DNA from: Streptomyces sp. SID12501
GTDB lineage: Bacteria; Actinomycetota; Actinomycetes; Streptomycetales; Streptomycetaceae
Length of the DNA stretch: 64,000 nucleotides
Direction: 5' to 3'
NCBI RefSeq assembly: GCF_010550245.1
Contig: NZ_JAAGLU010000029.1
Coordinates: 62,001 to 126,000, forward strand
Shown here: positions 24,295-32,420 of the stretch, piece by piece
Numbering within the stretch: the stretch's first letter is position 1
Layout of the letters: every line of letters begins with the position of its first letter
Translations under genes and position numbers: made by a program
Notes under the pieces: model-generated
Told to the model about the DNA's origin: nothing
What the model saw: only the letters and a program-made list of their open reading frames with translations
The model's database searches: none

Positions 24295-24834
24295 TCAGGG
24301 CAGCAGCCCCGCCCGCCGCGCCGCTACGACCGCCTCCCCGCGCGAGTGGGCGCCCGGTCTGCGCATCGCCGAACGCAGATATCCCTTCACCGTCTCCGGG
24401 CGCAGCCCCAGCCGTTCCGCGGTGACCGCGTTGGACGCCCCCGAGGCGACACACGCCAGGACGTCCAGCTCACGCGGTGCGAGTGCGGCCTCGCCCTCGG
24501 GCCGCCCGGCGGCCAGCAGACCGCACGCACCGAGCAGCGCGCCCCGCAGCTCCGGATCCGTGATCCGCGGGGCCAGCGCACGCAACGCCGCGTGCGCCTC
24601 CCGCACCTGCTCCCACGCCCCGTCGCCAGGCACCCCGGCGCCGGGAGGCTCCGGACGCGCCGCCGCCAGCAGCTCCCGCGCCTGGTCACGTACGACGAGC
24701 GCCTGCTCCACGTCCCGGGCCGCCTCGACCGCCGCGCCGATCAGGCGGTCACCCAGGGGCTGGGCGGTGCGCAGGGCGCCGTACAGCACTCCGCGCACCC
24801 GGCGCCGTACGACGACCGGGACCGGAGCGTGCAC
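24295..24834 (-). CDS. Small LuxR-type helix-turn-helix regulator
   Basis: 179 residues from GTG 24834 with a weak ribosome binding site. The C-terminal 65 residues form a LuxR-type domain: ALAPRELDVLACVASG followed by SNAVTAERLGLRPETVKGYL. The N-terminal part is helical without a GAF, receiver or ATPase motif, so the input is unknown. Relatives of this layout exist in Streptomyces near large LuxR regulators; no phosphorylation site is seen. It points at the 3' side of the large LuxR gene's upstream region, leaving about 185 bp of lower-GC DNA between them that may contain a promoter. Confidence 0.7.
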   Translation of the reverse strand: MHAPVPVVVRRRVRGVLYGALRTAQPLGDRLIGAAVEAARDVEQALVVRDQARELLAAARPEPPGAGVPGDGAWEQVREAHAALRALAPRITDPELRGALLGACGLLAAGRPEGEAALAPRELDVLACVASGASNAVTAERLGLRPETVKGYLRSAMRRPGAHSRGEAVVAARRAGLLP

Positions 24835-25246
24835 CAGGCCACGTTAGCTCGATCGTGTGATGGTCCGGCTTTTGGGCTTGCGGGAGCGTGGGCCGTTTGG
24901 TCTACGGTGGCCACGCGATCTGGGACGCCGGGTACGGCGCCAGCGTGCGGGGCCCCCGCTCCACCGGAGTGATGGTTCGGGGCCTCCTCGTCGCCTCTGG
25001 CCGTACCCACCTGGCCAGGTCGTGAGGGAGTCGGCCTCCCGGGCTCGGACCACGCACAGGATGCGTGTCGCCGCCCCGGGGTCGAGTACGTCGGGGACCA
25101 GTGCGCCCAAGACCGTTCGGGGCGTGCGGCTGAGCGGGTTTGCCCCTGCTCAGTCTTCAGGAACGGTAGTGAGACCTGCGTCATGGATTACACAATGTTG
25201 GAGAACGCCTGGAGGTGAACGACCAGAAGTAGGGGAGAACAGACGG
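24835..25246. other. Intergenic region without a recognisable gene
   Basis: About 410 bp between the small LuxR gene and the acyl-CoA synthetase gene. Reading frames here lack the third-position GC bias of coding DNA. The last 70 bp are less GC-rich (GATTACACAATG near 25184-25195) and probably hold the promoter of the two-gene acyl-CoA synthetase operon; no clean -35 and -10 pair was found. Confidence 0.5.
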
Positions 25247-26917
25247 ATGACGACAGCGACAGCGAGCTTCCGCAGTGCACGGGACTTCCTGCTGGCCCAC
25301 CGCGAGGACTACGCCACCGCGTACGAGGGTTTCAGCTGGCCGCGCCCCGAGCGCTTCAACTGGGCCCTGGACTGGTTCGACGTCATCGCGGACGGGAACG
25401 ACCGCACCGCCCTGCACATCGTCGAGGAGGACGGCTCCGAGGCCAGGGTGTCCTTCGCCGGGATGTCCGCCCGCTCCAACCGGGTCGCCAACTGGCTGCG
25501 CGGGCTCGGGATCCGCCCCGAGGACCGCGTCCTCGTCATGCTCGGCAACCAGACCGAGCTGTGGGAGACGGCCCTCGCCGCGATGAAGATCGGCGCCGTC
25601 GTCATCCCTGCCACTCCGCTGCTCGGCCCCGCCGACCTGCGCGACCGCGTGGAGCGCGGCCGGGTCGCCCACGTCCTGGTCCGCGCCGAGGACACCGGCA
25701 AGTTCGACGAGGTGCCCGGCCGCTACACCCGGATCGCGGTGGGCGGCGCCCCCGAGGGCTGGCAGCCGTACGAGGACGCGTACGCGGCGCCCGAGGAGTT
25801 CACGCCGGACGGGCCGACCCACTCCGACGACCCCCTGATGCTCTACTTCACCTCGGGCACGACCGCCCGCCCCAAACTCGTCGAGCACACCCACGCCTCG
25901 TACCCCATCGGACACTTGGCGACCATGTACTGGATCGGCCTCAAGCCCGGCGACGTGCACCTGAACATCTCCTCGCCCGGTTGGGCCAAGCACGCCTGGT
26001 CCAACCTCTTCGCGCCCTGGATCGCCGAGGCGACCGTCTTCATCCACAACTACACGCGCTTCGACCCCGCCCGGCTGATGGCGGAGATGGAGCGCGCGGG
26101 CGTCACCTCCTTCTGCGCCCCGCCGACGGTCTGGCGCATGCTCATCCAGGCCGACCTGACCCAGCTGCGCACCCCGCCGCGCGAGGTCGTGGCCGCCGGG
26201 GAGCCGCTCAATCCCGAGGTCATCGAACAGGTGCGCCGATTCTGGGGCGTCACGATCCGGGACGGCTTCGGCCAGACGGAGACCGCCGTCCAGGTCTCCA
26301 ACAGCCCCGGCCAGCCGCTGAAGACGGGCTCCATGGGCCGGCCGAGCCCCGGCTACCGGGTCGTCCTCCTCGACCCGGTCTCGGGCGCACCGGGCGCGAC
26401 CGAGGGCGAGATCGCGCTCGACCTCTCCACCCGCCCGGTCGGTGTGATGACCGGCTACCACGGCGACGCCGACCTCACGGCGGAGGCGATGGCCGGCGGC
26501 TTCTACCGCACCGGGGACATCGGTTCGCGCGACGCGGACGGCTACATCACGTACGTCGGCCGGTCCGACGACGTCTTCAAGGCCTCCGACTACAAGATCT
26601 CCCCGTTCGAGCTGGAGAGCGCGCTGCTGGAGCACGAGGCGGTGGCGGAGGCCGCCGTGGTCCCCGCGCCGGACGAACTGCGCCTGGCCGTACCGAAGGC
26701 GTACGTCGTGCTCGCGGCAGGCTGGGAGCCGGGACCCGGCACCGCGAAGGTGCTGTTCGAGCACAGCCGTGAGGTCCTCGCCCCCTACAAGCGCCTGCGC
26801 CGACTGGAGTTCGGCGATCTCCCCAAGACCGTGTCCGGCAAGATCCGCCGCATCGAACTGCGCGAGGCGACGGCGGCGGGCTCGGCGGACGAGTACCGCG
26901 AGGAGGACTTCCGGTGA
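25247..26917 (+). CDS. AMP-dependent acyl-CoA synthetase (medium-chain type)
   Basis: 556 residues, ATG preceded by GGGGAG. Adenylate-forming motifs are present: YFTSGTTARPK (P-loop, A3), GFGQTE (A5), YRTGDIG (A7), VGRSDDVFKASDYKISPFE (A8) and the catalytic Lys of A10 in LPKTVSGKIRR. The tail and overall similarity suggest the acetyl/medium-chain acyl-CoA synthetase group: ATP plus a carboxylate plus CoA gives acyl-CoA. The exact acid is unknown. The 3' end overlaps the next synthetase by 4 bp (GTGA), so the pair is co-translated. The last residues (EYREEDF) are an acidic tail. Confidence 0.9.
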   Translation: MTTATASFRSARDFLLAHREDYATAYEGFSWPRPERFNWALDWFDVIADGNDRTALHIVEEDGSEARVSFAGMSARSNRVANWLRGLGIRPEDRVLVMLGNQTELWETALAAMKIGAVVIPATPLLGPADLRDRVERGRVAHVLVRAEDTGKFDEVPGRYTRIAVGGAPEGWQPYEDAYAAPEEFTPDGPTHSDDPLMLYFTSGTTARPKLVEHTHASYPIGHLATMYWIGLKPGDVHLNISSPGWAKHAWSNLFAPWIAEATVFIHNYTRFDPARLMAEMERAGVTSFCAPPTVWRMLIQADLTQLRTPPREVVAAGEPLNPEVIEQVRRFWGVTIRDGFGQTETAVQVSNSPGQPLKTGSMGRPSPGYRVVLLDPVSGAPGATEGEIALDLSTRPVGVMTGYHGDADLTAEAMAGGFYRTGDIGSRDADGYITYVGRSDDVFKASDYKISPFELESALLEHEAVAEAAVVPAPDELRLAVPKAYVVLAAGWEPGPGTAKVLFEHSREVLAPYKRLRRLEFGDLPKTVSGKIRRIELREATAAGSADEYREEDFR

Positions 26918-28500
26918 CCTCATACGCCCACGGGACCAGCGACACCCCGCTGCTGGGAGACACGATCGGCGCCGGCCTGGACCGGGCCGTCGCGAGATGG
27001 CCCGACCGTGAGGTGCTGGTCGACGTGCCCTCGGGGCGGCGCTGGACGTACGCCCAATTCACCGCGGAAGTCGACGAGTTGGCGTACGCGCTGATCGCGA
27101 GCGGGATCGCCGTGGGCGACCGGGTGGGCATCTGGGCGGTCAACTGCCCCGAATGGGTGCTGGTCCAGTACGCCACCGCGCGGATCGGCGCGGTCATGGT
27201 GAACATCAACCCGGCCTACCGCACCCATGAGGTCGAGTACGTCCTCAAGCAGGCCGGGATCTCGCTGCTCTTCGCCTCCCTCAGGCACAAGGCGAGCGAC
27301 TACCGGGCGATGGTCGGGGAAGTGCGGGGCAAGTGCCCGCAATTGCGGGAGGCCGTGTTCATCGGGGACCCGAGCTGGGACGCGCTGACCGCGCGCGGCA
27401 CCCCGGTGCCGTTCCCGGAGCTGTCCTGCGACGACCCGATCAACATCCAGTACACCTCGGGCACGACCGGCTTCCCGAAGGGGGCCACGCTCTCCCACCA
27501 CAACATCCTCAACAACGGTTACTTCGTCGGTGAGTTGATCGCCTACACCGAGCAGGACCGGGTGTGCGTCCCGGTGCCCTTCTACCACTGCTTCGGCATG
27601 GTGATGGGCAACCTCGCGGCTACCTCGCACGGCGCGTGCGTCGTGATCCCGGCTCCGTCCTTCGAACCGGCGGCGACCCTGCGGGCGGTGGCCGAGGAGC
27701 GCTGCACCTCGCTGTACGGCGTACCGACCATGTTCATCGCGGAGTTGAACCTCCCCGACTTCGCGACGTACGACCTGTCGTCCCTGCGCACCGGCATCAT
27801 GGCGGGCTCGCCCTGCCCGGTCGAGGTGATGAAACGGGTGGTCGGCGAGATGCACATGGCCGAGGTGTCCATCGCCTACGGCATGACGGAGACCTCCCCG
27901 GTGTCGCTCCAGACCCGCCGGGACGACGACCTGGAACACCGCACCGGCACGGTCGGCCGGGTCCTCCCGCACATCGAGGTCAAGGTCGTCGACCCGGCGA
28001 CCGGAGTGACTCGACCACGAGGCAGCGCGGGGGAGTTGTGCACCCGCGGTTACAGCGTGATGCTCGGCTACTGGCAGCAGCCCGAGAAGACCGCCGAGTC
28101 GGTCGACGCGGGCCGCTGGATGCACACCGGCGACCTCGCCGTGATGCGCGAGGACGGCTACGTCGAGATCGTCGGCCGCATCAAGGACATGATCATCCGG
28201 GGTGGCGAGAACATCTACCCGCGCGAGATCGAGGAGTTCCTGTACGGCCATCCGAAGATCGCCGACGTCCAGGTGGTCGGTGTGCCGCACGAGCGGTACG
28301 GCGAGGAGGTCCTCGCGTGTGTCATCCCGCACGAGGACACCGAACCGCTCACCCTCGCCGAGCTGCGGGCCTTCTGCGAGGGGCGGTTGGCCCACTACAA
28401 GATCCCGAGCCGGTTGCAGGTGCTGGACGCCTTCCCGATGACGGTGTCGGGGAAGGTGCGGAAGGTGGAGCTGCGGGAGAGATACGCCGGGGAGCGGTGA
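26914..28500 (+). CDS. AMP-binding fatty-acyl-CoA ligase
   Basis: 528 residues from a GTG overlapping the previous gene. Motifs: IQYTSGTTGFPKGATLSH (P-loop), YGMTETSP (A5), HTGDLA (A7), GRIKDMIIRGGENIYPREIEE (A8) and MTVSGKVRK with the A10 lysine. The RGGENIYP signature is typical of long/medium-chain fatty acid CoA ligases. It probably activates a fatty acid for degradation or exports acyl groups to lipid pathways; no beta-oxidation genes are next to it. Two dissimilar ligases in one operon suggest sequential or alternative substrates. Downstream lies the tandem repeat array at 28506-28930. Confidence 0.9.
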   Translation: MTSYAHGTSDTPLLGDTIGAGLDRAVARWPDREVLVDVPSGRRWTYAQFTAEVDELAYALIASGIAVGDRVGIWAVNCPEWVLVQYATARIGAVMVNINPAYRTHEVEYVLKQAGISLLFASLRHKASDYRAMVGEVRGKCPQLREAVFIGDPSWDALTARGTPVPFPELSCDDPINIQYTSGTTGFPKGATLSHHNILNNGYFVGELIAYTEQDRVCVPVPFYHCFGMVMGNLAATSHGACVVIPAPSFEPAATLRAVAEERCTSLYGVPTMFIAELNLPDFATYDLSSLRTGIMAGSPCPVEVMKRVVGEMHMAEVSIAYGMTETSPVSLQTRRDDDLEHRTGTVGRVLPHIEVKVVDPATGVTRPRGSAGELCTRGYSVMLGYWQQPEKTAESVDAGRWMHTGDLAVMREDGYVEIVGRIKDMIIRGGENIYPREIEEFLYGHPKIADVQVVGVPHERYGEEVLACVIPHEDTEPLTLAELRAFCEGRLAHYKIPSRLQVLDAFPMTVSGKVRKVELRERYAGER

Positions 28501-28505
28501 GGGCG

Positions 28506-28930
28506 GCGGTTTCGACGGCCGGGGCCGAGGGCTTACGGAGGCAGGCGGGGCCGACGGTCGAGGCTGGTCTCGGTTTCTGTGGTGCGGATCCTTGGGCAGG
28601 GTCTGAGGGGGCCTGTCGGGGGCGCTGGGAGCGGCGGTTTCGGTGTCGGGGGTTGAGGTTCTGCGGTTGCGGAGGCGGGGCGGCCTGGCGTTCGAGTCTG
28701 CTCTCGGCCTCTGTGGTGCCGGTCCTTGGGCAGGGCCTGAGGGGGCTTGCCGAGGGCGCTGAGGGCGGGGGTTTCGGTGTCGGGGGTTCAGGGTCAGCGC
28801 GTGAAGGGGCGGGGCCTGGCGTTCGAGTCCGGTGCCGGATTCTGGGGTGCGGATTCTTCCGCAGGAGCTGAGAGAGCTCGTCGGGGGCGCTGGTAGCGGG
28901 GGTTCTGGCGTCCGGGGTTCAGGGCCTGCG
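28506..28930. repeat. Degenerate tandem array, about 131-bp period, related to the GNAT 3' end
   Basis: Anchoring on the GCGGGG block gives copies at 28545, 28675, 28809 and, inside the acetyltransferase gene, 28940: spacings of 130, 134 and 131 bp. Each copy carries a GTTCGAG-like, a CGGATC-TTCC-like and a TCGGGGGCGCTG-like element in the same order. A partial unit precedes the first. The copy nearest the gene resembles its last 30 or so codons best. This looks like repeated duplication of a gene 3' end followed by decay. No gene is seen in the array. Confidence 0.7.
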
Positions 28931-29422
28931 CATGCAGACGCGGGGCCAGCGGTCGAGGCCGTGCTCGGCCTCCAATACGCGGATCTTCCGCAGCCCCGGG
29001 GTGAGTTCGGCGTCGTCGAGGGTGCGGAAGCCCAGACGGGCGTAATAGGGCGCGTTCCACGGGACCTCGGTGAACGTGGTCAGGGTGAGGTGGGTCAGGC
29101 CTTCGTCGCGGGCACGGTCGGCGGCGTACGTGAGGAGTGCCCGGCCGATGCGCCGGTGCGCGAAGTCGGGGTGGACGGAGACCTGTTCGATGTGGAGGGC
29201 GCCGTCCACCGGTTCGGCGATCAGATAGGCCAGGGGGTGGGCATCGTCGTCGGTGGCGACCCAGGCGCGGCCCGCTCGCCGGTAACTCTCCAGTACGTCC
29301 AGGGCAGGTGGCTCGTCGTCCGCGATCTCCGCCATCCCGAGCTCGCGGAAGGGATAGCCGGCGGCGCGTTCGACGGCGCGCAGGGCGGGGAGTTCGGCGG
29401 CGCGGGCCGGGCGGATGTGCAT
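28919..29422 (-). CDS. GNAT-family N-acetyltransferase
   Basis: 167 residues from ATG 29422 (MHIRPARAAEL is the usual opening of the fold); a GTG at 29446 is an alternative with a poorly placed ribosome binding site. The acetyl-CoA pyrophosphate loop is HPDFAHRRIGRALL, preceded by the strand LHIEQVSV, and followed by LTLTTFTEVPWNAPYYARLGF, in which the N-P-Y segment is typical. The substrate amine is unknown. The C terminus (RVCMRRP) lies in the DNA that is tandemly copied downstream, so earlier versions of the protein may have ended differently. Confidence 0.88.
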   Translation of the reverse strand: MHIRPARAAELPALRAVERAAGYPFRELGMAEIADDEPPALDVLESYRRAGRAWVATDDDAHPLAYLIAEPVDGALHIEQVSVHPDFAHRRIGRALLTYAADRARDEGLTHLTLTTFTEVPWNAPYYARLGFRTLDDAELTPGLRKIRVLEAEHGLDRWPRVCMRRP

Positions 29423-29492
29423 CTGCACAGTATCCGGCGGGGGCACGCTCCGGGCACGCGGTTATCCGGTCCGAGGCAGAGCTGCCGGGGCC

Positions 29493-30242
29493 TCAGGCCC
29501 CGGTGGCGTCGAGGTCGTCGGCCGGGCTGTTGACCGGCTGCGGGGTGCCGGTGAGGTCGAGGACGAACAGGGGGACGCCGAGGTTCTCGGCGCCGGCGCG
29601 GGCCTCGTCCTCGTACCCGGCGAGGGAGAAGTAGACGCAGGCCGAGGACTCCGTCATGGCCGTCAGCCACAGGCACTCGACGTCCCGCAGCGACGCCGGG
29701 CTCACCGTCGGGTCGACCTGCGCCAGGACTCCCCGGGCGGCCAGCCCCACACCGGACGGGGGCCGCTGGTCGGCGCGGCGGATGTCCTGGTATCCGAGCC
29801 AGCGCAGATAGAGGGCGGCGGCGGTGACCGCGTCGCGTGCGGTGCGGATGGTGACGGGCTGGAAGGCGCGCCGGGGGCGGGGGCGGGGGCGGGGGGCGCG
29901 GAGGGCGGCGGGGAGCTTCGCGGCACCGGGCGGGGACCGGTCGTCCTTCGTCCGTGGCCCGGTCGGCTGGGTGTCCGGGACCGGCCGTGTCACCGGGATA
30001 CGCAGGACCGTGCCGCAGGGGCAGCCCAGTTCGGGGTGCGGCCACTGGTCCCTGCGGCCACAGGCCGCGCAGCGCACGGTGACCCACTGTTCGTCCCAGA
30101 CGCGGTGGGTGACAGCCGTCGCGGTCGTCCGCGGATCGAGCGACGGTCTCACCGGCGCACCGCACGCGCACGGATAGGACGGCGCCGCGTACAGATGCTC
30201 GCGCAGGCAGGCCGGACACCGCACCGGCATGCTCTCGGCCAT
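29493..30242 (-). CDS. Zinc-ribbon protein with Mrr-like C-terminal fold
   Basis: 249 residues, ATG 30242 with GGAG six nt upstream. Two or three CxxC-type ribbons occupy the first 80 residues (CPACLREH, CACGAP, CAACGRR, CPCG). A basic, proline-rich linker (APRPRPRPRR) follows. The C-terminal part (ARDAVTAAALYLRWLGYQDI, then ACVYFSLAGYEDEARAGAENLGVPLFVLD) resembles the order of elements in Mrr-type restriction endonuclease-like domains. The expected catalytic Asp is replaced in SGVGLAARGVLAQV, so it is probably not a nuclease. This is a fold guess from pattern only. It is a known type of Streptomyces hypothetical protein, transcribed divergently from gcl. Confidence 0.6.
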   Translation of the reverse strand: MAESMPVRCPACLREHLYAAPSYPCACGAPVRPSLDPRTTATAVTHRVWDEQWVTVRCAACGRRDQWPHPELGCPCGTVLRIPVTRPVPDTQPTGPRTKDDRSPPGAAKLPAALRAPRPRPRPRRAFQPVTIRTARDAVTAAALYLRWLGYQDIRRADQRPPSGVGLAARGVLAQVDPTVSPASLRDVECLWLTAMTESSACVYFSLAGYEDEARAGAENLGVPLFVLDLTGTPQPVNSPADDLDATGA

Positions 30243-30313
30243 GGCCAACTCCACTACGTGACGTCGGGGTCAGAGCCCCATCGTGCTGCACGGAACCCCC
30301 GCTTGTCCGTCTC

Positions 30314-30342
30314 TTGACGGCCTTCGCGAGCCCACTTACATT
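30314..30342 (+). promoter_or_regulatory. gcl promoter
   Basis: TTGACG at 30314-30319 and TACATT at 30337-30342 are 17 bp apart, a close match to a housekeeping promoter. The operators at 30345-30380 begin two bases after the -10 box, where a bound repressor would block transcription start. Confidence 0.7.
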
Positions 30343-30344
30343 AT

Positions 30345-30380
30345 TTCCAGATAGCGGAACAAAAATTCCACAGTACGGAA
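30345..30380. promoter_or_regulatory. Paired TTCC-N7-GGAA operators upstream of gcl
   Basis: Two palindromes, 30345-30359 and 30366-30380, each TTCC, seven bases, GGAA, with centres 21 bp apart (two helical turns). The same pair occurs upstream of hyi. The pattern fits IclR-family sites such as those described for the allantoin regulator AllR in Streptomyces; the identity of the regulator is inferred. Confidence 0.72.
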
Positions 30381-30443
30381 AAATCACGGAAGCTTTCTCT
30401 CTCCGCGGGGCGCGACGGGAGTACGAATCCGAGGAGTTGCTCC

Positions 30444-32228
30444 ATGGCACGTATGACCGCTGCCCGCGCGGCAGTCGAGATCCTCAAGCGGGAGGGCGTC
30501 ACGCACGCGTTCGGTGTGCCCGGCGCGGCGATCAACCCCTTCTACGCGGCGCTCAACGCCGCCGGCGGGATCAGCCACACCCTCGCCCGCCATGTCGAGG
30601 GCGCCTCGCACATGGCCGAGGGCTACACACGCACCCACCCCGGCAACATCGGTGTCTGCGTGGGGACTTCGGGCCCGGCCGGCACCGACATGATCACGGG
30701 GCTGTACTCCGCGACCGGCGACTCGATCCCGATCCTCTGCATCACCGGTCAGGCGCCCACCGCGGTGATCCACAAGGAGGACTTCCAGGCCGTCGACATC
30801 GCCTCCATCGCCCGGCCGGTCACGAAGATGGCCACCACCGTGCTGGAGGCCGGCCAGGTCCCCGGCGTCCTCCAGCAGGCCTTCCACCTGATGCGGTCGG
30901 GCCGCCCCGGGCCGGTGCTGGTCGACCTGCCGGTCGACGTCCAGCAGACGGAGATCGAGTTCGACCCGGAGACCTACGCGCCGCTGCCCGTCCACAAGCC
31001 GGTCGCGACCCGCGCCCAGATCGAGAAGGCGCTCACGCTGCTGAACGCGTCGCACCGGCCGCTGATCGTGGCGGGCGGCGGCATCATCAACGCCGACGCG
31101 GCCGAACTCCTGGTCGAGTTCGCCGAGTTGACGGGTGTGCCGGTCATCCCCACCCTCATGGGCTGGGGGGTGCTGCCGGACGGCCACGACCTGAACGCCG
31201 GCATGGTCGGCCTCCAGACCTCGCACCGCTACGGCAACGCCACGTTCCTGGAATCCGACTTCGTCCTCGGCATCGGCAACCGCTGGGCCAACCGTCACAC
31301 CGGCCGGCTCGACGTCTACACGGCCGGCCGTACCTTCGTCCACGTCGACATCGAGCCCACCCAGATCGGCCGCATCTTCGCTCCCGACTACGGCATCGCC
31401 TCGGACGCGAAGGCCGCGCTGGAGCTCTTCATTACGGTGGCAAGGGAGTTGAGGGACTCGGGCGGTCTCCCGGACCGCTCCGAGTGGGCGGCGGCGACCC
31501 AGGAACGCAGAGCCCGCCTCCAGCGGCGTACGCACTTCGACGACATCCCGATCAAGCCGCAGCGCGTGTACGAGGAGATGAACAAGGCCTTCGGCCCCGA
31601 GACACGGTACGTGACGACGATCGGCCTCTCCCAGATCGCCGGCGCCCAGCTGCTGCACGTCCACCGGCCCCGCCACTGGATCAACTGCGGCCAGGCGGGC
31701 CCCCTCGGCTGGACGATTCCGGCCGCGCTGGGTGTCGCCGTCGCCGACCCGGAGGCGTCCGTGGTGGCCCTCTCCGGTGACTACGACTTCCAGTTCATGA
31801 TCGAGGAGCTGGCGGTCGGCGCCCAGCACCGCATCCCGTACGTCCACGTCCTGGTGAACAACTCCTACCTGGGCCTGATCCGGCAGGCGCAGCGGGCCTT
31901 CGACATCGACTTCCAGGTCAACCTGGAGTTCGAGAACCTCAACTCGCCCGAGCTGGGAGCCTACGGCGTCGACCACGTCAAGGTCGCCGAGGGCCTCGGC
32001 TGCAAGGCGATCCGCGTGACGGACCCGGCGGACCTGGCCACCGCCTTCGAGGAGGCCAAGAAGCTCGCGGCGCAGCACCGGGTCCCGGTGATCGTCGAGG
32101 CGATCCTGGAGCGCGTCACGAACATCTCGATGTCGACGACCAACGACATAGGAAACGTGGTGGAGTTCGAGGACATCGCGACTGAACCGAGCCATGCGCC
32201 GACGTCGATCAGGACGCTGAAGGTCTGA
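30444..32228 (+). CDS. gcl: Glyoxylate carboligase
   Basis: 594 residues, the normal length. It joins two glyoxylates into tartronate semialdehyde plus CO2, using thiamine diphosphate. The N-terminal PYR domain shows RHVEGASHMAEGY: where other ThDP enzymes have a catalytic Glu, this one has Val, the hallmark of Gcl. The ThDP/Mg motif is GDYDFQFMIEELAVGAQHR with the trailing VNNSYLGLIRQ. GAGGAG lies upstream of ATG 30444. Glyoxylate would come from ureides and purines, whose genes lie at 42.9-46.2 kb. Its product is reduced by GlxR at 32421. Control is probably by the paired operators at 30345-30380. Confidence 0.95.
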   Translation: MARMTAARAAVEILKREGVTHAFGVPGAAINPFYAALNAAGGISHTLARHVEGASHMAEGYTRTHPGNIGVCVGTSGPAGTDMITGLYSATGDSIPILCITGQAPTAVIHKEDFQAVDIASIARPVTKMATTVLEAGQVPGVLQQAFHLMRSGRPGPVLVDLPVDVQQTEIEFDPETYAPLPVHKPVATRAQIEKALTLLNASHRPLIVAGGGIINADAAELLVEFAELTGVPVIPTLMGWGVLPDGHDLNAGMVGLQTSHRYGNATFLESDFVLGIGNRWANRHTGRLDVYTAGRTFVHVDIEPTQIGRIFAPDYGIASDAKAALELFITVARELRDSGGLPDRSEWAAATQERRARLQRRTHFDDIPIKPQRVYEEMNKAFGPETRYVTTIGLSQIAGAQLLHVHRPRHWINCGQAGPLGWTIPAALGVAVADPEASVVALSGDYDFQFMIEELAVGAQHRIPYVHVLVNNSYLGLIRQAQRAFDIDFQVNLEFENLNSPELGAYGVDHVKVAEGLGCKAIRVTDPADLATAFEEAKKLAAQHRVPVIVEAILERVTNISMSTTNDIGNVVEFEDIATEPSHAPTSIRTLKV

Positions 32229-32242
32229 CGCCGAGGCCCTGG

Positions 32243-32290
32243 CGGCATGGAAGGAGGGGGTGCCCATGGGCACCCCCTCCTTCCATGCCG
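32243..32290. terminator. 48-nt perfect palindrome after gcl
   Basis: A flawless palindrome of 24 bp per arm with no unpaired loop bases, starting 15 nt after the gcl stop. TTGTT follows. It should form a very strong transcription terminator for gcl. Confidence 0.8.
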
Positions 32291-32330
32291 TTGTTCCCCG
32301 TTGTCCCTCCGCGTGAGCTGGATGTGAGGT

Positions 32331-32392
32331 TTCCGGGCGGCGCCAACGCCTGGGCGCGACAGGACAGTTGTCAGCGGTGGCGCCGCCCGGAA
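32331..32392 (-). terminator. 15-bp stem downstream of glxR
   Basis: Arms 32331-32345 and 32378-32392 are perfectly complementary over 15 bp with a 32-nt loop. The structure lies 29 nt after the glxR stop on the minus strand and probably ends the hyi-glxR transcript. Confidence 0.6.
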
Positions 32393-32420
32393 GATCAGAG
32401 GAAGGAACGGGGAGAAGGCG

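Noticed and set aside
24857..25246. Upstream extension of the first acyl-CoA synthetase by 130 codons
   Set aside because: The added sequence lacks coding bias and family similarity; ATG 25247 has GGGGAG in place and begins the conserved domain.
28506..28930. Repeat array considered as CRISPR or as a family of small genes
   Set aside because: The units are contiguous, degenerate and related to the GNAT gene end, without spacers, start codons or ribosome binding sites.
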